64,000 nucleotides of DNA from Hyphomicrobiales bacterium (lineage in GTDB: Bacteria; Pseudomonadota; Alphaproteobacteria; Rhizobiales; Rhizobiaceae). This document shows, piece by piece, positions 19,874 through 28,917 of this stretch (the first letter of the stretch is position 1; every line of letters begins with the position of its first letter). The notes beneath the pieces are model-generated. The model worked only from the letters and a program-made list of their open reading frames with translations. It did no database searches and was not told the DNA's origin. The stretch is taken from contig UCII01000011.1 of NCBI GenBank assembly GCA_900472485.1, positions 124,001 to 188,000 on the forward strand. Reading direction: 5' to 3'. Both the position numbers and the translations under genes were made by a program.

Positions 19874-20737
19874 TTATTTCACCGCGCCGGCCATCAGCCC
19901 GCGCATGTAGTAGCGTTGCAGAAGCAGAAAGACGATGACGCAGGGGATAGTCATGACGGCGATGCCGGCCTGAACCGCGCCCCAGTTGACGGCGCCAAGG
20001 CGGCCGGTCCTGACGGCGATCATCAGCACCGGCAGGGTGAATTTCTCGTTGCTCGACAGGAGTACCAATGCTGCCAGGAACTCGTTCCAGGCGTTGAGGA
20101 AGGCAAAGATCGCGACCGTCGCGACACCCGGCAGCACCAATGGGAAGAGCACACGGAAAAGCAGTTTCAGATCGCGCGCGCCGTCGATGCGCGCGGCCTC
20201 TTCTATTTCCTTCGGCACCGCGTCGAAGGCGTTGCGCATCATGAAGACCGAAAAGGGAAGCTGCAGCGTCACATAGACGAGCGTCAGCCCGATCAGCGAA
20301 TTGTTGAGGCCGAGCCTTGCCAGGATAATGAAGAGCGGCGTCAGGATCGACTGGAAGGGGATCATCAGCGTCGCGATGATCAGGATGAAGAGCGCGCCCT
20401 TGAAGGGGAAATGATAGCGCGAGAAGCCATAGCCCGCGAGCAGGCTGACGATGACGGTCAAGAGCACGGTGGCGACCGAGACGAAGAGCGAGTTCAGTGT
20501 ATGCTGGATGACCCCGGCGCCAAAGCCGTCGAGCGAGCGATAGGCGTCGAAACTGAAGCCGGTTGTTGGCCATGGCGGCAGCGGCGGCAGGCTCGCCTCG
20601 GTTCCATGCCGGAACGACGACAGCAGTGCGATGGCGAAAGGCGCGAAGAAGAAGATGACGATGATGACGCCGATCCCGTGATAGCCGATGCCATCCAAGA
20701 GCTTGCGCCTTGCGCGGCGTTCCTTTGCCGTTGTCAT
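19874..20737 (-). CDS. carbohydrate ABC permease, MalG type
   Basis: 287 residues from ATG 20737 (MTTAKERRARRKLLDG). The frame stays open further upstream through the neighbouring permease but that part is out of its frame and a shadow. Six hydrophobic segments and the EAA loop EIEEAARIDGARDLKLLFRVLFPLVLPG are typical of CUT1 permeases. ATGA overlap with the upstream permease. Ends AGAVK like most MalG proteins. Confidence 0.92.
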   Translation of the reverse strand: MTTAKERRARRKLLDGIGYHGIGVIIVIFFFAPFAIALLSSFRHGTEASLPPLPPWPTTGFSFDAYRSLDGFGAGVIQHTLNSLFVSVATVLLTVIVSLLAGYGFSRYHFPFKGALFILIIATLMIPFQSILTPLFIILARLGLNNSLIGLTLVYVTLQLPFSVFMMRNAFDAVPKEIEEAARIDGARDLKLLFRVLFPLVLPGVATVAIFAFLNAWNEFLAALVLLSSNEKFTLPVLMIAVRTGRLGAVNWGAVQAGIAVMTIPCVIVFLLLQRYYMRGLMAGAVK

Positions 20738-21651
20738 GGCTTGTCCTCCCCGACGCGCAGCAGCCAGAGCTGGACGATGCTGATCAGCACCAGGATGACG
20801 AGGAGGGCGATCGAGAGTGCCGCGCCATAGCCGAGGTTGAAGGACACGAAGGACTGGTTGAAGATGTAATAGACCACCGAAATCATGCGGTTCTGCGGGC
20901 CGCCTGATGTCATGATGTAGAACTGGTCGAAGGCGAGCACCGAGCCGGTGATGGAGATGATCAGCGCAAGCGCAATCGTGCGGCGCATCAGCGGCAGGGT
21001 CAGATGCCGAAAGCGCTGCCAGCGCTTCGCACCGTCGATCCGGGCGGCTTCCGTCAGTTCGGAGGGGATCGCCTGCAGGCCGGTCAGCAGGATGATCATC
21101 GTGAATCCGGCGATCTTCCAGACCACCATGACGATGATCGTTGCGAAGGCCATGTCGAAATCGGCAAGCAGGTTCGGCCTTTTGTCGACGAGGCCGAGCG
21201 CGAGCGCGACCGGTGCGAAGAAGCCGGCGTCGACATTGGCAAGCCAGACCCAAAGCAGCGACGCCGTTGCAAGTCCGACGACGACGGGAAGGAAGATGAT
21301 CGTGCGGTAGAAGCCGACGAACGGCGGGTGCTTTTCGACGAAGAAGGCGAGCGGAAAGGCAACGGCGAAAATCGCAATGGTGACGATGACGGTGTAATAG
21401 GCGGTGAAGCGTAAAGCCGCCATGAAGCGCACATCGGAGACCATGCGGATATAATTGCCGAAGCCGATCCAGCGGGGATTGCCGAGCAATGGCCAGTTGT
21501 GGAAGCTCATCCAGAAGGTAAAGACCACGGGCAGCACGAAGAAGACGATAACGAGCGCCATGGCCGGCGCGATATAGACAAACCCGTGCCAACTGGCACG
21601 TCGTCGCCGCTTTCGGGGACGTGCGGTTGCGATAGCTCCAGGGCCAGCCAT
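20734..21651 (-). CDS. carbohydrate ABC permease, MalF type
   Basis: 305 residues. A basic N-terminus (ATARPRKRRRRASWHG) precedes the first of six hydrophobic helices. The EAA loop is SELTEAARIDGAKRWQRFRHLTLPLM. It pairs with the MalG-type protein to form the CUT1 channel. It is separated from the binding-protein gene by 66 bases that contain a perfect hairpin. Confidence 0.92.
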   Translation of the reverse strand: MAGPGAIATARPRKRRRRASWHGFVYIAPAMALVIVFFVLPVVFTFWMSFHNWPLLGNPRWIGFGNYIRMVSDVRFMAALRFTAYYTVIVTIAIFAVAFPLAFFVEKHPPFVGFYRTIIFLPVVVGLATASLLWVWLANVDAGFFAPVALALGLVDKRPNLLADFDMAFATIIVMVVWKIAGFTMIILLTGLQAIPSELTEAARIDGAKRWQRFRHLTLPLMRRTIALALIISITGSVLAFDQFYIMTSGGPQNRMISVVYYIFNQSFVSFNLGYGAALSIALLVILVLISIVQLWLLRVGEDKP

Positions 21652-21680
21652 GGAATGCTCCCGATATTACGATGGAGGAA

Positions 21681-21703
21681 CCGGGGAGCCCAAAGCTCCC
21701 CGG
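21681..21703 (-). other. intercistronic hairpin after the binding-protein gene
   Basis: CCGGGGAGC and GCTCCCCGG form a perfect 9-bp GC-rich stem with a five-base loop, 15 bases after the binding-protein stop. No T-run follows. The position suits an mRNA 3'-end stabiliser giving more binding protein than permease. Confidence 0.6.
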
Positions 21704-21717
21704 CGCGGGTGAGTTTA

Positions 21718-22956
21718 CTATTGTTGGGCGTTGTCGATGATCGACTGCATCTCCGACTGGGCATTGGAGAACGCGCCATCGACGTCGCTTCCGAAGATGG
21801 CTGCGTTGGTGAAACCTGCCCAGGGACCGTTGGCGCTGTTGATCAGGTCGTTGAACTGCAGCGTATAGGGCGTCTTGGCGACGGCGATCGCCTTCAGCCC
21901 GACCTGCATGCGCGGATCGAGGCCCTGAAGCACCTGGTCGGCGATATCGCCGCGCGTCGGCAGGCTGCCGTACTTCGCCATGATCTTCTGCCCGTCGAGC
22001 GAATAGGTATATTCGAGGAACTTCTTCACCGCATCGAGCTTCTTCGTGCCCTTGGAGATGACGAAATTATCGCCACCGGCAAAGGAGGACGGCTTGCCGT
22101 CGACGCCGGGGATCAGCGTCACGCCGAAATGAATATCGGGATACTGCGTGATCAGCGTACCGATCGAAAAGGCGCCGATGCTCTGCTGACCGATCTTGCC
22201 GTTGCTGATGCTGAGGAAGTTGGCGCCGGTGTCGCTTGCGGCTCCCGCCGGCACCAGATCCTTCTTCACCAAATTGCGGTAGATGTCGACCGCCTTGCGC
22301 ATCTGCGGCGTGTCGAGCGTCGCCTTCTTGCCGTCTTCCGAGAGAATGTCGGCGCCCGCACCCCAGACGAGCGGCGTGAAGGTGAAGATCATGCAGCCGC
22401 CGCAACCGCCGCCGGAGAAATAGAACCCATAGGTATCGCCGCCGAGTGCGCGGATCTTTTCGGCGTTGCTCGTAATCTCCTCCCATGTGGTCGGCGCCTT
22501 TTCAGGGTCGAGGCCGGCCTTTTTGTAGAGATCCTTGTTCCAAGCAAAGACCGAGGTCTCGACGGAGAGAGGCAAGCCATAGATGTGACCGTCATAGGTG
22601 CCGAGCTTCACATGTGAGGGCGACAGCGAATTGAAATAGGGCAGGCTCTTTGCCCAGTCGGTCAGGTCTTCAAGCTGACCGGCGGCGGCAAAAGCCGGCG
22701 TATAGATGAGGTCCATCGACAAGGCATCCGGTGCCTGACCGCCGGCAATGGCCGTCGCATATTTCTGCACGAGTTCGGCAAAAGGCACTTCGGTCAGCGT
22801 GACCTTGTCCTCATGGCCGGCATTATAAGCCTCGACGACCTTCTTGAAGGAATCGCCGATGCCGCTTCGAACCCACATGGAGATGTTTTCGGCGGATGCG
22901 GCGGATGCAAGGCATAAGGATATGAGGCCGGTTGCGGCCAGAAATCGCTTCATCAT
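21718..22956 (-). CDS. extracellular solute-binding protein, family 1 (sugar)
   Basis: 412 residues with a signal peptide ending at SAASAE (about residue 22). The mature protein has the MalE-like arrangement of two lobes, with GHEDKVTLTEVPFAELVQKY and TTWEEITSNAEKIRALGGDTYGFYF typical of CUT1 sugar binders. An unusual local cluster of glycines and cysteines (SGGGCGGC) lies near residue 175. From the operon, the ligand is probably an L-arabinofuranose-containing oligosaccharide. It follows the LacI regulator gene by 45 bases. Confidence 0.9.
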   Translation of the reverse strand: MMKRFLAATGLISLCLASAASAENISMWVRSGIGDSFKKVVEAYNAGHEDKVTLTEVPFAELVQKYATAIAGGQAPDALSMDLIYTPAFAAAGQLEDLTDWAKSLPYFNSLSPSHVKLGTYDGHIYGLPLSVETSVFAWNKDLYKKAGLDPEKAPTTWEEITSNAEKIRALGGDTYGFYFSGGGCGGCMIFTFTPLVWGAGADILSEDGKKATLDTPQMRKAVDIYRNLVKKDLVPAGAASDTGANFLSISNGKIGQQSIGAFSIGTLITQYPDIHFGVTLIPGVDGKPSSFAGGDNFVISKGTKKLDAVKKFLEYTYSLDGQKIMAKYGSLPTRGDIADQVLQGLDPRMQVGLKAIAVAKTPYTLQFNDLINSANGPWAGFTNAAIFGSDVDGAFSNAQSEMQSIIDNAQQ

Positions 22957-23001
22957 GTTCTCCTCCCATGGGGCTACTCCCGTCAGCCCCTTTTCCTTTG
23001 A

Positions 23002-24021
23002 TCAACGACCGGGGCTTCCCCCGCATGATTGCCGCACGATAAGCTCGCAGGGCAAAGTTCTGATGCCGGGTTCGACGCTGCGCCCTTCGGCAAGGGCGAG
23101 AACCGTCAGCCCGGCCTCGCGGCCAAGCGCCTTGAGGTTCATGTCGACCGTTGTCAGCGGTGGCCGTGTCTGGGCAGCGACAATCTCCCAATTGTCGAAA
23201 CCGACCACCGAGACATCCTCGGGCACCCGCACGCCGCGCTCGCGCAGCGCATCGACGACGGCGCGGGCGATCTGGTCGTTGCCGCAGAAGATCGCGTCCG
23301 GCTTTGCTCCGGTCACGCTCCAAAGCTGTGCGACAGCATCGTGTCCCCAAGCCTCGGACCATGTACCGTACATGACCGGCAGCCCGTCTCCGGCGAGGTC
23401 GCGATAGGCCTTGGCGCGCTCACGCACTGAAACGAAGCTTTCAGGACCAGTCACATGGGCAATCCGGCGTCGGCCAAGCCCCTGCAACCATTCGGCAGCA
23501 AGGGCAGCCCCCTGATAGTCGTCCGCGCAGAAGGTGACGCTTCCCGGTGCGCCCTCGGTGAATGCATAGATGACCGGGACCGGCAGATTGGACAGATCTA
23601 CCGGCAGGCGGCGGTCGATCCGCTTTCCCGAGGCGATGATACCATCCACATGCTTGTCCAACATGGCGTCCACATGAACCTTTCCAAGTGCCGGGTCGTC
23701 CTCGATCGTGCAGAGGAAGACCGACACGCCGTGATCGACGAGTGCCTCCGTGATGCCGGCCATGACCGGCAGCGTGAAGCGACCGTATGTATCGTTTGTC
23801 AGAAGACCGATCGTAAAGGTGCGATTGCTGAGCAAACCCTTGGCCAAGGCATTCGGACGGAAGCCGATATCGGCGGCGGCGCGCTTGACCCTTTCGCGAG
23901 TCTCGTCGCCCATGCGGCCGGTATTGTTCAAGGCCTTGGATGCCGTTGAAATGCTCACGCCCGCAGCCGCCGCAACGTCATGGATCGTTGCGCGTCCGCT
24001 TTTCGCACGCTGATTTTCCAG
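23002..24021 (-). CDS. LacI-family repressor of the arabinofuranoside operon, probable CTG start
   Basis: From the GTG at 23958 the protein (318 residues) would lack the first half of its DNA-binding domain. Reading upstream in frame restores ATIHDVAAAAGVSISTASKALNN, a complete LacI headpiece. No ATG, GTG or TTG precedes it before a stop; the best start is CTG 24021 (LENQRAKSGR...), eight or so bases after GGGAGA. That gives 339 residues. The rest is the periplasmic-binding-protein-like sensor. Two palindromes upstream are its likely operators, and it heads the operon that encodes the transporter and GH127. Confidence 0.85.
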   Translation of the reverse strand: MENQRAKSGRATIHDVAAAAGVSISTASKALNNTGRMGDETRERVKRAAADIGFRPNALAKGLLSNRTFTIGLLTNDTYGRFTLPVMAGITEALVDHGVSVFLCTIEDDPALGKVHVDAMLDKHVDGIIASGKRIDRRLPVDLSNLPVPVIYAFTEGAPGSVTFCADDYQGAALAAEWLQGLGRRRIAHVTGPESFVSVRERAKAYRDLAGDGLPVMYGTWSEAWGHDAVAQLWSVTGAKPDAIFCGNDQIARAVVDALRERGVRVPEDVSVVGFDNWEIVAAQTRPPLTTVDMNLKALGREAGLTVLALAEGRSVEPGIRTLPCELIVRQSCGGSPGR

Positions 24022-24422
24022 ATGTCTTCTCCCAGTCAGTTTTTATGAGAAAAGCTTTTCTCAGCGCAAGAGTCAACTAGAGAAAAGCTTTTCTCAAAAA
24101 TTTCTCCATTGACCATTGAAGAGAATGAGGCGGCGAAATGCAGGGCGCGGTCTTTCATCACCCGCCCTCGTGGTTCGAGGCTCCGGCCCTTCGACAAGCT
24201 CAGGAGCCTGCGCACCTCACCATGAGGTCTAACCTTCTGCGCAAGACCGCACACAGAGTTGGCTTGCTACCGCGGGAACCGGTGTTATGTGGAGATGTGC
24301 GCTCCATCCTCACCCTGAGGTGCGAAGCCTCGAAGGGCGAGGATGGCCCGGGTTTTCCGATAAAAATGGCAGCCGAAACCTTCCGGTCCGGCCACCGCGT
24401 CAATTTCAGATCGTTGGTGGTG
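24022..24422. promoter_or_regulatory. LacI-type operators and palindromic repeats in a 401-base gap
   Basis: Two strong palindromes, TGAGAAAAGCTTTTCTCA (24046-24063) and GAGAAAAGCTTTTCTC (24080-24095), have centres 33 bp apart, about three helical turns, just upstream of the LacI gene. Further right lie two GAGG/CCTC-rich palindromic repeats (see separate entry). The remainder shows nothing else. Confidence 0.8.
24165..24346. repeat. RIME-like rhizobial palindromic repeats
   Basis: CCATCCTC (24304-24311) and GAGGATGG (24339-24346) flank inner arms ACCCTGAGGTGCGAAGCCTCG in imperfect symmetry. A related unit at about 24168-24226 reads GGTTCGAGGCTC...CACCTCACCATGAGG. The wording resembles the short intergenic mosaic repeats known in rhizobia. 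They lie downstream of putA. Confidence 0.5.
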
Positions 24423-27400
24423 TTAGCCGATCGTCATCAGGCTGGCATTGCCGCCGGCAGCCGCCGTGTTGATCGATGTCGTCACCTCTTCAAGCAGCCA
24501 GTTGAGGCAATAGGCATCGGCGTTCTCAGCAATTTCCTCGCTCGACGCAGCCTGTGTGAGAATCAGCGGGCCGGGGATAGCCGAGATCGTCTTGATCGCC
24601 TGCTGGACGCGCGCAGCTTCACCTTCGATGAGAGCGCCGGCAAACGGCCCGTCCGCTGTCCAGTCTTTCGTCCAGGAAATGCGGTTTGCGACCTGCGCAG
24701 GCAGACCATGAAGCTCACCCTGCAGGCCCGATGACGCATCGATGACGATTGAATTGCCTGTCGCAAGTGCTGCGGCGATTTGGACATGCAAGCCAAGTGC
24801 CGTCTGCGGAGCGAGCAGGATTCTCCCTCGCGGATGCAGCGCATAGAGGTTCAGCTCGCCGACCGGGCCTTGCAGCTCGGTATTGAAGCCGAGCGATGAT
24901 TGCGCGGCGATGGCGCGCGCCTGTTTGGCCGCATCCGCAGCGCCCCTGCTTTCGAGCCAGGCGATGAACTGCTGTGCAGCCGGATCGGCTTGCACGAAGG
25001 CATCGCGCAGCGGTTCCGTCGAGGAGGCGACCAGACGGCGCAGATACATCGGGCCGCCGGCCTTCGGGCCCGTGCCGGAAAGACCGCGGCCCCCAAAGGG
25101 CTGGACGCCGACGACTGCGCCGATGATGTTGCGGTTGACATAAAGATTGCCGGCCCGCACGCGCTCCGTGACGTGGGCGATCGTGTCGTCAAGCCGGGTA
25201 TGCAGGCCGAAGGTCAGGCCGTAGCCGGACGCATTGATATCGGCAATCAGCTTGTCGAGTCCCTTGCGCTGATAGCGCATGATGTGAAGGACCGGGCCGA
25301 ACACCTCGCGCTTCAGATCGCTCAGCTTCTTCAGCTCGATGATGGTGGGAGCGACGAAGGTGCCCTTGGCAGCGCTTTCGGGCAGGTCGAGCTGTTCGAC
25401 ATTGCAGCCGAGCTTGCGCATGCGTTCGATATGCTCGTCGATACCGCGCTTGGCATTGTCGTCGATAACAGGGCCGATATCGACGGCAAGCCGGTCGGTC
25501 CGGCCGACCGAGAGCTCGCGAAGGGCGCCGCGCAGCATGGTCAGCGTGCGATCGGCGACTTCCTCCTGCAGGCAAAGGACGCGCAGGGCCGAGCAGCGCT
25601 GGCCGGCGCTGTCGAAGGCCGAGGCGATGACATCGCCCACGACCTGTTCGGCAAGGGCCGAGGAATCGACGATCATGCCGTTCTGTCCGCCGGTTTCGGC
25701 GATCAGCGGGATCGGCTTGCCGAATTTGGAAAGTCGTTCGGCAAGTTGCGCCTGGATCAAGCGAGCAACTTCCGTCGAGCCGGTAAACATGACGCCGGCG
25801 GTTTCGGGAGCACCGACGAGGGCTGCGCCCGTTCTGCCGCTGCCGGGAACAAACTGCAGGACATCGCGGGGTATGCCGGCTTCATGCAGGATGCGGACGC
25901 CCTGGGCCGCAATCAGCGGCGTATTACCGGCCGGCTTGGCGACGACTGGATTGCCGGCGACCAGCGCGGCCGCGATCTGGCCGGTGAAGATCGCCAGCGG
26001 GAAGTTCCACGGGCTGATGCAGATGACGGGGCCGAGAGGCACGCTCTCCGGCTTCAGTACCTGGCGGGCCTGAGCGGCGTAATAGCGGAGGAAATCGATC
26101 GCTTCCCGGATTTCGCCGACGGCATTTGCGGCCGATTTGCCGGCTTCGCGGATGGTCAGGCCAACGAGAGCGGGCATCTCGCTCTGCATGAGATCGGCGG
26201 CGCGCTCAAGGATGGCGGCCCGCTCTGCGGGGCTCACCGCGGCCCAACGCTCGGCTGCCGCGGCTGCAAGCCGCATGACGTCGGGTGCATCCTGCGGCTC
26301 AAGCTCGGTGACATGGCCGACGACATCGCCATGATCGGCAGGATTGAGAACTGCGCGGGCCACGCCGCGTTCGGAACCGTCGGCGAGAAGTGGTTCGGCG
26401 GTCCAGTCTCTGGCTGCCGAGGCTTGCAGCTGCGCAGAGAGATCGGTGAGCGCCGTTTCATTGGAGAGGTCGACACCGGCGGAATTCCGTCGCGCACCGC
26501 CGAACAAATCGGCTGGGAGAGCGATCTTGTCGTGCTGCGCGCCGACCACGATCATGGCGCGCACGATCTCGACGGGATCGGCGATCAGCTCGGAAACGGG
26601 CACGGCAGGGTCGGCGATCTTGTTGACGAAAGACGAGTTGGCACCGTTTTCGAGCAGGCGCCGGACGAGATAGGCGAGCAGCGTTTCATGCGTGCCGACC
26701 GGCGCATAGATCCGGCAGGGGCGATTGAGATTTTCGGCGCCAACCACCTCTTCATAGAGCGGCTCGCCCATGCCGTGCAGGCACTGGAATTCGTATTTGC
26801 CGACTGCAAAATCGTCTCCAGCCATATGGTAGATGGTGGCCAGGCTCTGCGCATTATGGGTGGCGAACTGCGGGAAGACCACGTCGGTCGCGGCCAGCAG
26901 CTTTTTGGCGCAGGCAATATAGGAGACATCTGTGTAGATCTTGCGGGTATAGACAGGGAAGCCTTCCAGGCCGTCGAGCTGCGCGCGCTTGATCTCCGCG
27001 TCCCAATAGGCGCCCTTGACGAGGCGGACCATCAGGCGGTGCCCCGAGCGGCGGGCAAGATCGATGATGAAATCAAGGACGAAGGGGCAACGTTTACCAT
27101 AGGCCTGAACGACGAAGCCAATGCCATCCCAGCCGGACAGATCCGGATCGAGGCACAGCTCTTCCAGAAGATCGAGCGACAGCTCCAGCCGGTCGGCTTC
27201 CTCTGCGTCGATGTTCAGGCCGATATTGTAGCCCTTGGAGAGCAGCGCCAACGCCTTCACCTTCGGCAGAAGCTCGCCCATCACCCTGTCGGCCTGCGAG
27301 CGCGAATAGCGCGGGTGCAGCGCGGAGAGCTTGATGGAGATGCCGGGGCCTTCATAGATGCCGCGGCCAGCCGAGGCCTTGCCGATCGCATGGATGGCGT

Positions 27401-28127
27401 TTTCATAGTCGCGATAGTAGCGCTCGGCATCGGCATGCGTGGTCGCCGCTTCGCCCAGCATGTCGTAGGAATAACGGAAACCCTTTGCTTCGAGCGCGCG
27501 TGCTCGCTTCAATGCTTCGTCGATCGTCTCACCGGTGACGAACTGTTCGCCCATCATGCGCATGGCCATGTCGACGCCACGCCGGATGACCGGTTCGCCG
27601 GCGCGCGCGATCAGCTTTGTCAGCGCGGCGGAAAGGCCACCTTCGTTGACGGTGGAGGTCAATTTGCCTGTCACGACGAGCCCCCAGGTCGCGGCATTGA
27701 CGAACATCGAGCGGCCACCGCCGATATGCGACTTCCAGTCGCCGCCGGCAATCTTGTCGCGGATCAGCGCATCACGGGTTGCAGTGTCAGGAATGCGCAG
27801 CAGCGCCTCGGCAAGGCACATCAGTGCGACGCCTTCCTGGCTGGAAAGGGAATATTCCTGCACCAGCCCCTCGACGCCGTCGCCCCTGTGCTTGGCGCGC
27901 AGCGCTTCGATCAGTTTTTTGGCTGTCTTCTTTGCCGCTTCGCGTGTGGCGCCCGGCAAGGTCGCCGCTTCCACGAGAAAGGGCAGGCATTCCGTTTCGG
28001 GGCGTCTATAGGCGGCGGTAATTGCCTGGCGAAGCGGACTCTGGGCGCGGATGGGCGGAGCGAAATGCGAAAATGGGGCAGCGTCTGGAGCTGGTTCTTC
28101 AGTTGCGAGCTTGGCAGAGACAGTCAT
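24423..28127 (-). CDS. putA: bifunctional proline dehydrogenase / glutamate-semialdehyde dehydrogenase
   Basis: 1234 residues from ATG 28127 (MTVSAKLATEEP), preceded by TTGAGG; a TTG six codons upstream is less likely. PutA oxidises proline to glutamate in two steps, using FAD and then NAD+. The proline dehydrogenase domain (about 100-530) has GISIKLSALHPRY and LMVRLVKGAYWD. The aldehyde dehydrogenase domain (about 590-1060) has the catalytic Cys in SAGQRCSALRVL near residue 840. The N-terminus lacks the ribbon-helix-helix DNA-binding module of enteric PutA, so regulation must come from elsewhere, most simply the divergent Lrp-type gene. Confidence 0.95.
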   Translation of the reverse strand: MTVSAKLATEEPAPDAAPFSHFAPPIRAQSPLRQAITAAYRRPETECLPFLVEAATLPGATREAAKKTAKKLIEALRAKHRGDGVEGLVQEYSLSSQEGVALMCLAEALLRIPDTATRDALIRDKIAGGDWKSHIGGGRSMFVNAATWGLVVTGKLTSTVNEGGLSAALTKLIARAGEPVIRRGVDMAMRMMGEQFVTGETIDEALKRARALEAKGFRYSYDMLGEAATTHADAERYYRDYENAIHAIGKASAGRGIYEGPGISIKLSALHPRYSRSQADRVMGELLPKVKALALLSKGYNIGLNIDAEEADRLELSLDLLEELCLDPDLSGWDGIGFVVQAYGKRCPFVLDFIIDLARRSGHRLMVRLVKGAYWDAEIKRAQLDGLEGFPVYTRKIYTDVSYIACAKKLLAATDVVFPQFATHNAQSLATIYHMAGDDFAVGKYEFQCLHGMGEPLYEEVVGAENLNRPCRIYAPVGTHETLLAYLVRRLLENGANSSFVNKIADPAVPVSELIADPVEIVRAMIVVGAQHDKIALPADLFGGARRNSAGVDLSNETALTDLSAQLQASAARDWTAEPLLADGSERGVARAVLNPADHGDVVGHVTELEPQDAPDVMRLAAAAAERWAAVSPAERAAILERAADLMQSEMPALVGLTIREAGKSAANAVGEIREAIDFLRYYAAQARQVLKPESVPLGPVICISPWNFPLAIFTGQIAAALVAGNPVVAKPAGNTPLIAAQGVRILHEAGIPRDVLQFVPGSGRTGAALVGAPETAGVMFTGSTEVARLIQAQLAERLSKFGKPIPLIAETGGQNGMIVDSSALAEQVVGDVIASAFDSAGQRCSALRVLCLQEEVADRTLTMLRGALRELSVGRTDRLAVDIGPVIDDNAKRGIDEHIERMRKLGCNVEQLDLPESAAKGTFVAPTIIELKKLSDLKREVFGPVLHIMRYQRKGLDKLIADINASGYGLTFGLHTRLDDTIAHVTERVRAGNLYVNRNIIGAVVGVQPFGGRGLSGTGPKAGGPMYLRRLVASSTEPLRDAFVQADPAAQQFIAWLESRGAADAAKQARAIAAQSSLGFNTELQGPVGELNLYALHPRGRILLAPQTALGLHVQIAAALATGNSIVIDASSGLQGELHGLPAQVANRISWTKDWTADGPFAGALIEGEAARVQQAIKTISAIPGPLILTQAASSEEIAENADAYCLNWLLEEVTTSINTAAAGGNASLMTIG

Positions 28128-28266
28128 GATAACCTCAAGATGCAAGGACCTGGATGGCTATGGTTGATGCCAGCGATATCGCCACCCGTAGCCCTCCCGT
28201 TGCTTCGGCCAGAACATACTTCATTCCAAGAAAGCATTCCGCCTTGAAACTGCGGCTTTCCAGTCA

Positions 28267-28281
28267 TATTGAACTTCAATA
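28267..28281. promoter_or_regulatory. palindrome in the putA/putR intergenic region
   Basis: TATTGAACTTCAATA is a perfect 15-bp palindrome beside an AT-rich stretch, 20 bases before the regulator start. It fits an Lrp/AsnC-family operator for autoregulation and putA induction. Confidence 0.5.
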
Positions 28282-28300
28282 GCGCTTATTTAAAATAGGA

Positions 28301-28774
28301 ATGCCTGCGAAAATGACCAAATCCAGTGAAATTGACCAGTTCGACCAGAAGATCCTCGACGCCCTGGTGGAGGATGGTCGTATGTCGATCACGGAGCTTT
28401 CCGAGCGGGTCGGTCTTTCCAAGACTCCCTGCCAGGCACGCCTCAAGAAACTAATCGATTCCGGTTATATCGACGGCTTCAAGGCCATTCTCAATCCGAT
28501 CAAGCTTGGCCTCGATCACGTCGCCTTTGCCGAAGTGAAACTCACGGATACTCGTGAGGAGGCCTTGCTCAGCTTCAACAATGCCATCAAGAAAATCAAG
28601 GAAATCGAAGAGTGCCACATGATCGCCGGCCGCTTCGATTATCTCCTCAAGGTGCGAACCTCGGATATTCGCCGCTACCGCATCGTTCTCGGCGAGAAAA
28701 TTTCCAGCCTGCCTTTCGTTGCAAGCACCTCGACCAATGTGGTGATGCAGTCTGTCAAGGAAAACTGGTCGTAA
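28301..28774 (+). CDS. putR: Lrp/AsnC-family regulator of proline catabolism
   Basis: 157 residues. The AsnC helix-turn-helix lies at about 14-60 (FDQKILDALVEDGRMSITELSERVGLSKTPCQARLKKLIDSGYI in part) and the RAM effector domain follows (LGLDHVAFAEVKL, ECHMIAGRFDYLLKVRTSDI). It is divergent from putA with 173 bases between them. PutR proteins of this family activate putA in Agrobacterium and Rhodobacter in response to proline. ATG 28313 is an alternative start. Confidence 0.9.
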   Translation: MPAKMTKSSEIDQFDQKILDALVEDGRMSITELSERVGLSKTPCQARLKKLIDSGYIDGFKAILNPIKLGLDHVAFAEVKLTDTREEALLSFNNAIKKIKEIEECHMIAGRFDYLLKVRTSDIRRYRIVLGEKISSLPFVASTSTNVVMQSVKENWS

Positions 28775-28917
28775 TTCCGCTTCTCGTTTCATCTGCCTTT
28801 CCATTCGCGGTGTGGGGCTTCGGCGCTTGGTCCATCTTGCCGGCTAAACAATGACCTAGATTTCGCCATTCGAATCGGATCATTGCGAGACGCTAAAATA
28901 AGTAGGATGGAGTACGC

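Noticed and set aside
19862..21651. Fusion of the two sugar permeases suggested by a 572-codon frame
   Set aside because: The upstream half is in a different frame from the MalF-type gene. The true MalG-type start at 20737 overlaps the MalF stop by ATGA.
24900..28247. Very long open frame (about 1115 codons) on the plus strand opposite putA
   Set aside because: It is the antisense shadow of a GC-rich gene with strong third-position bias. The putA frame has every family motif, while this one reads as Arg/Gly/Asp-rich text with no recognisable domain.
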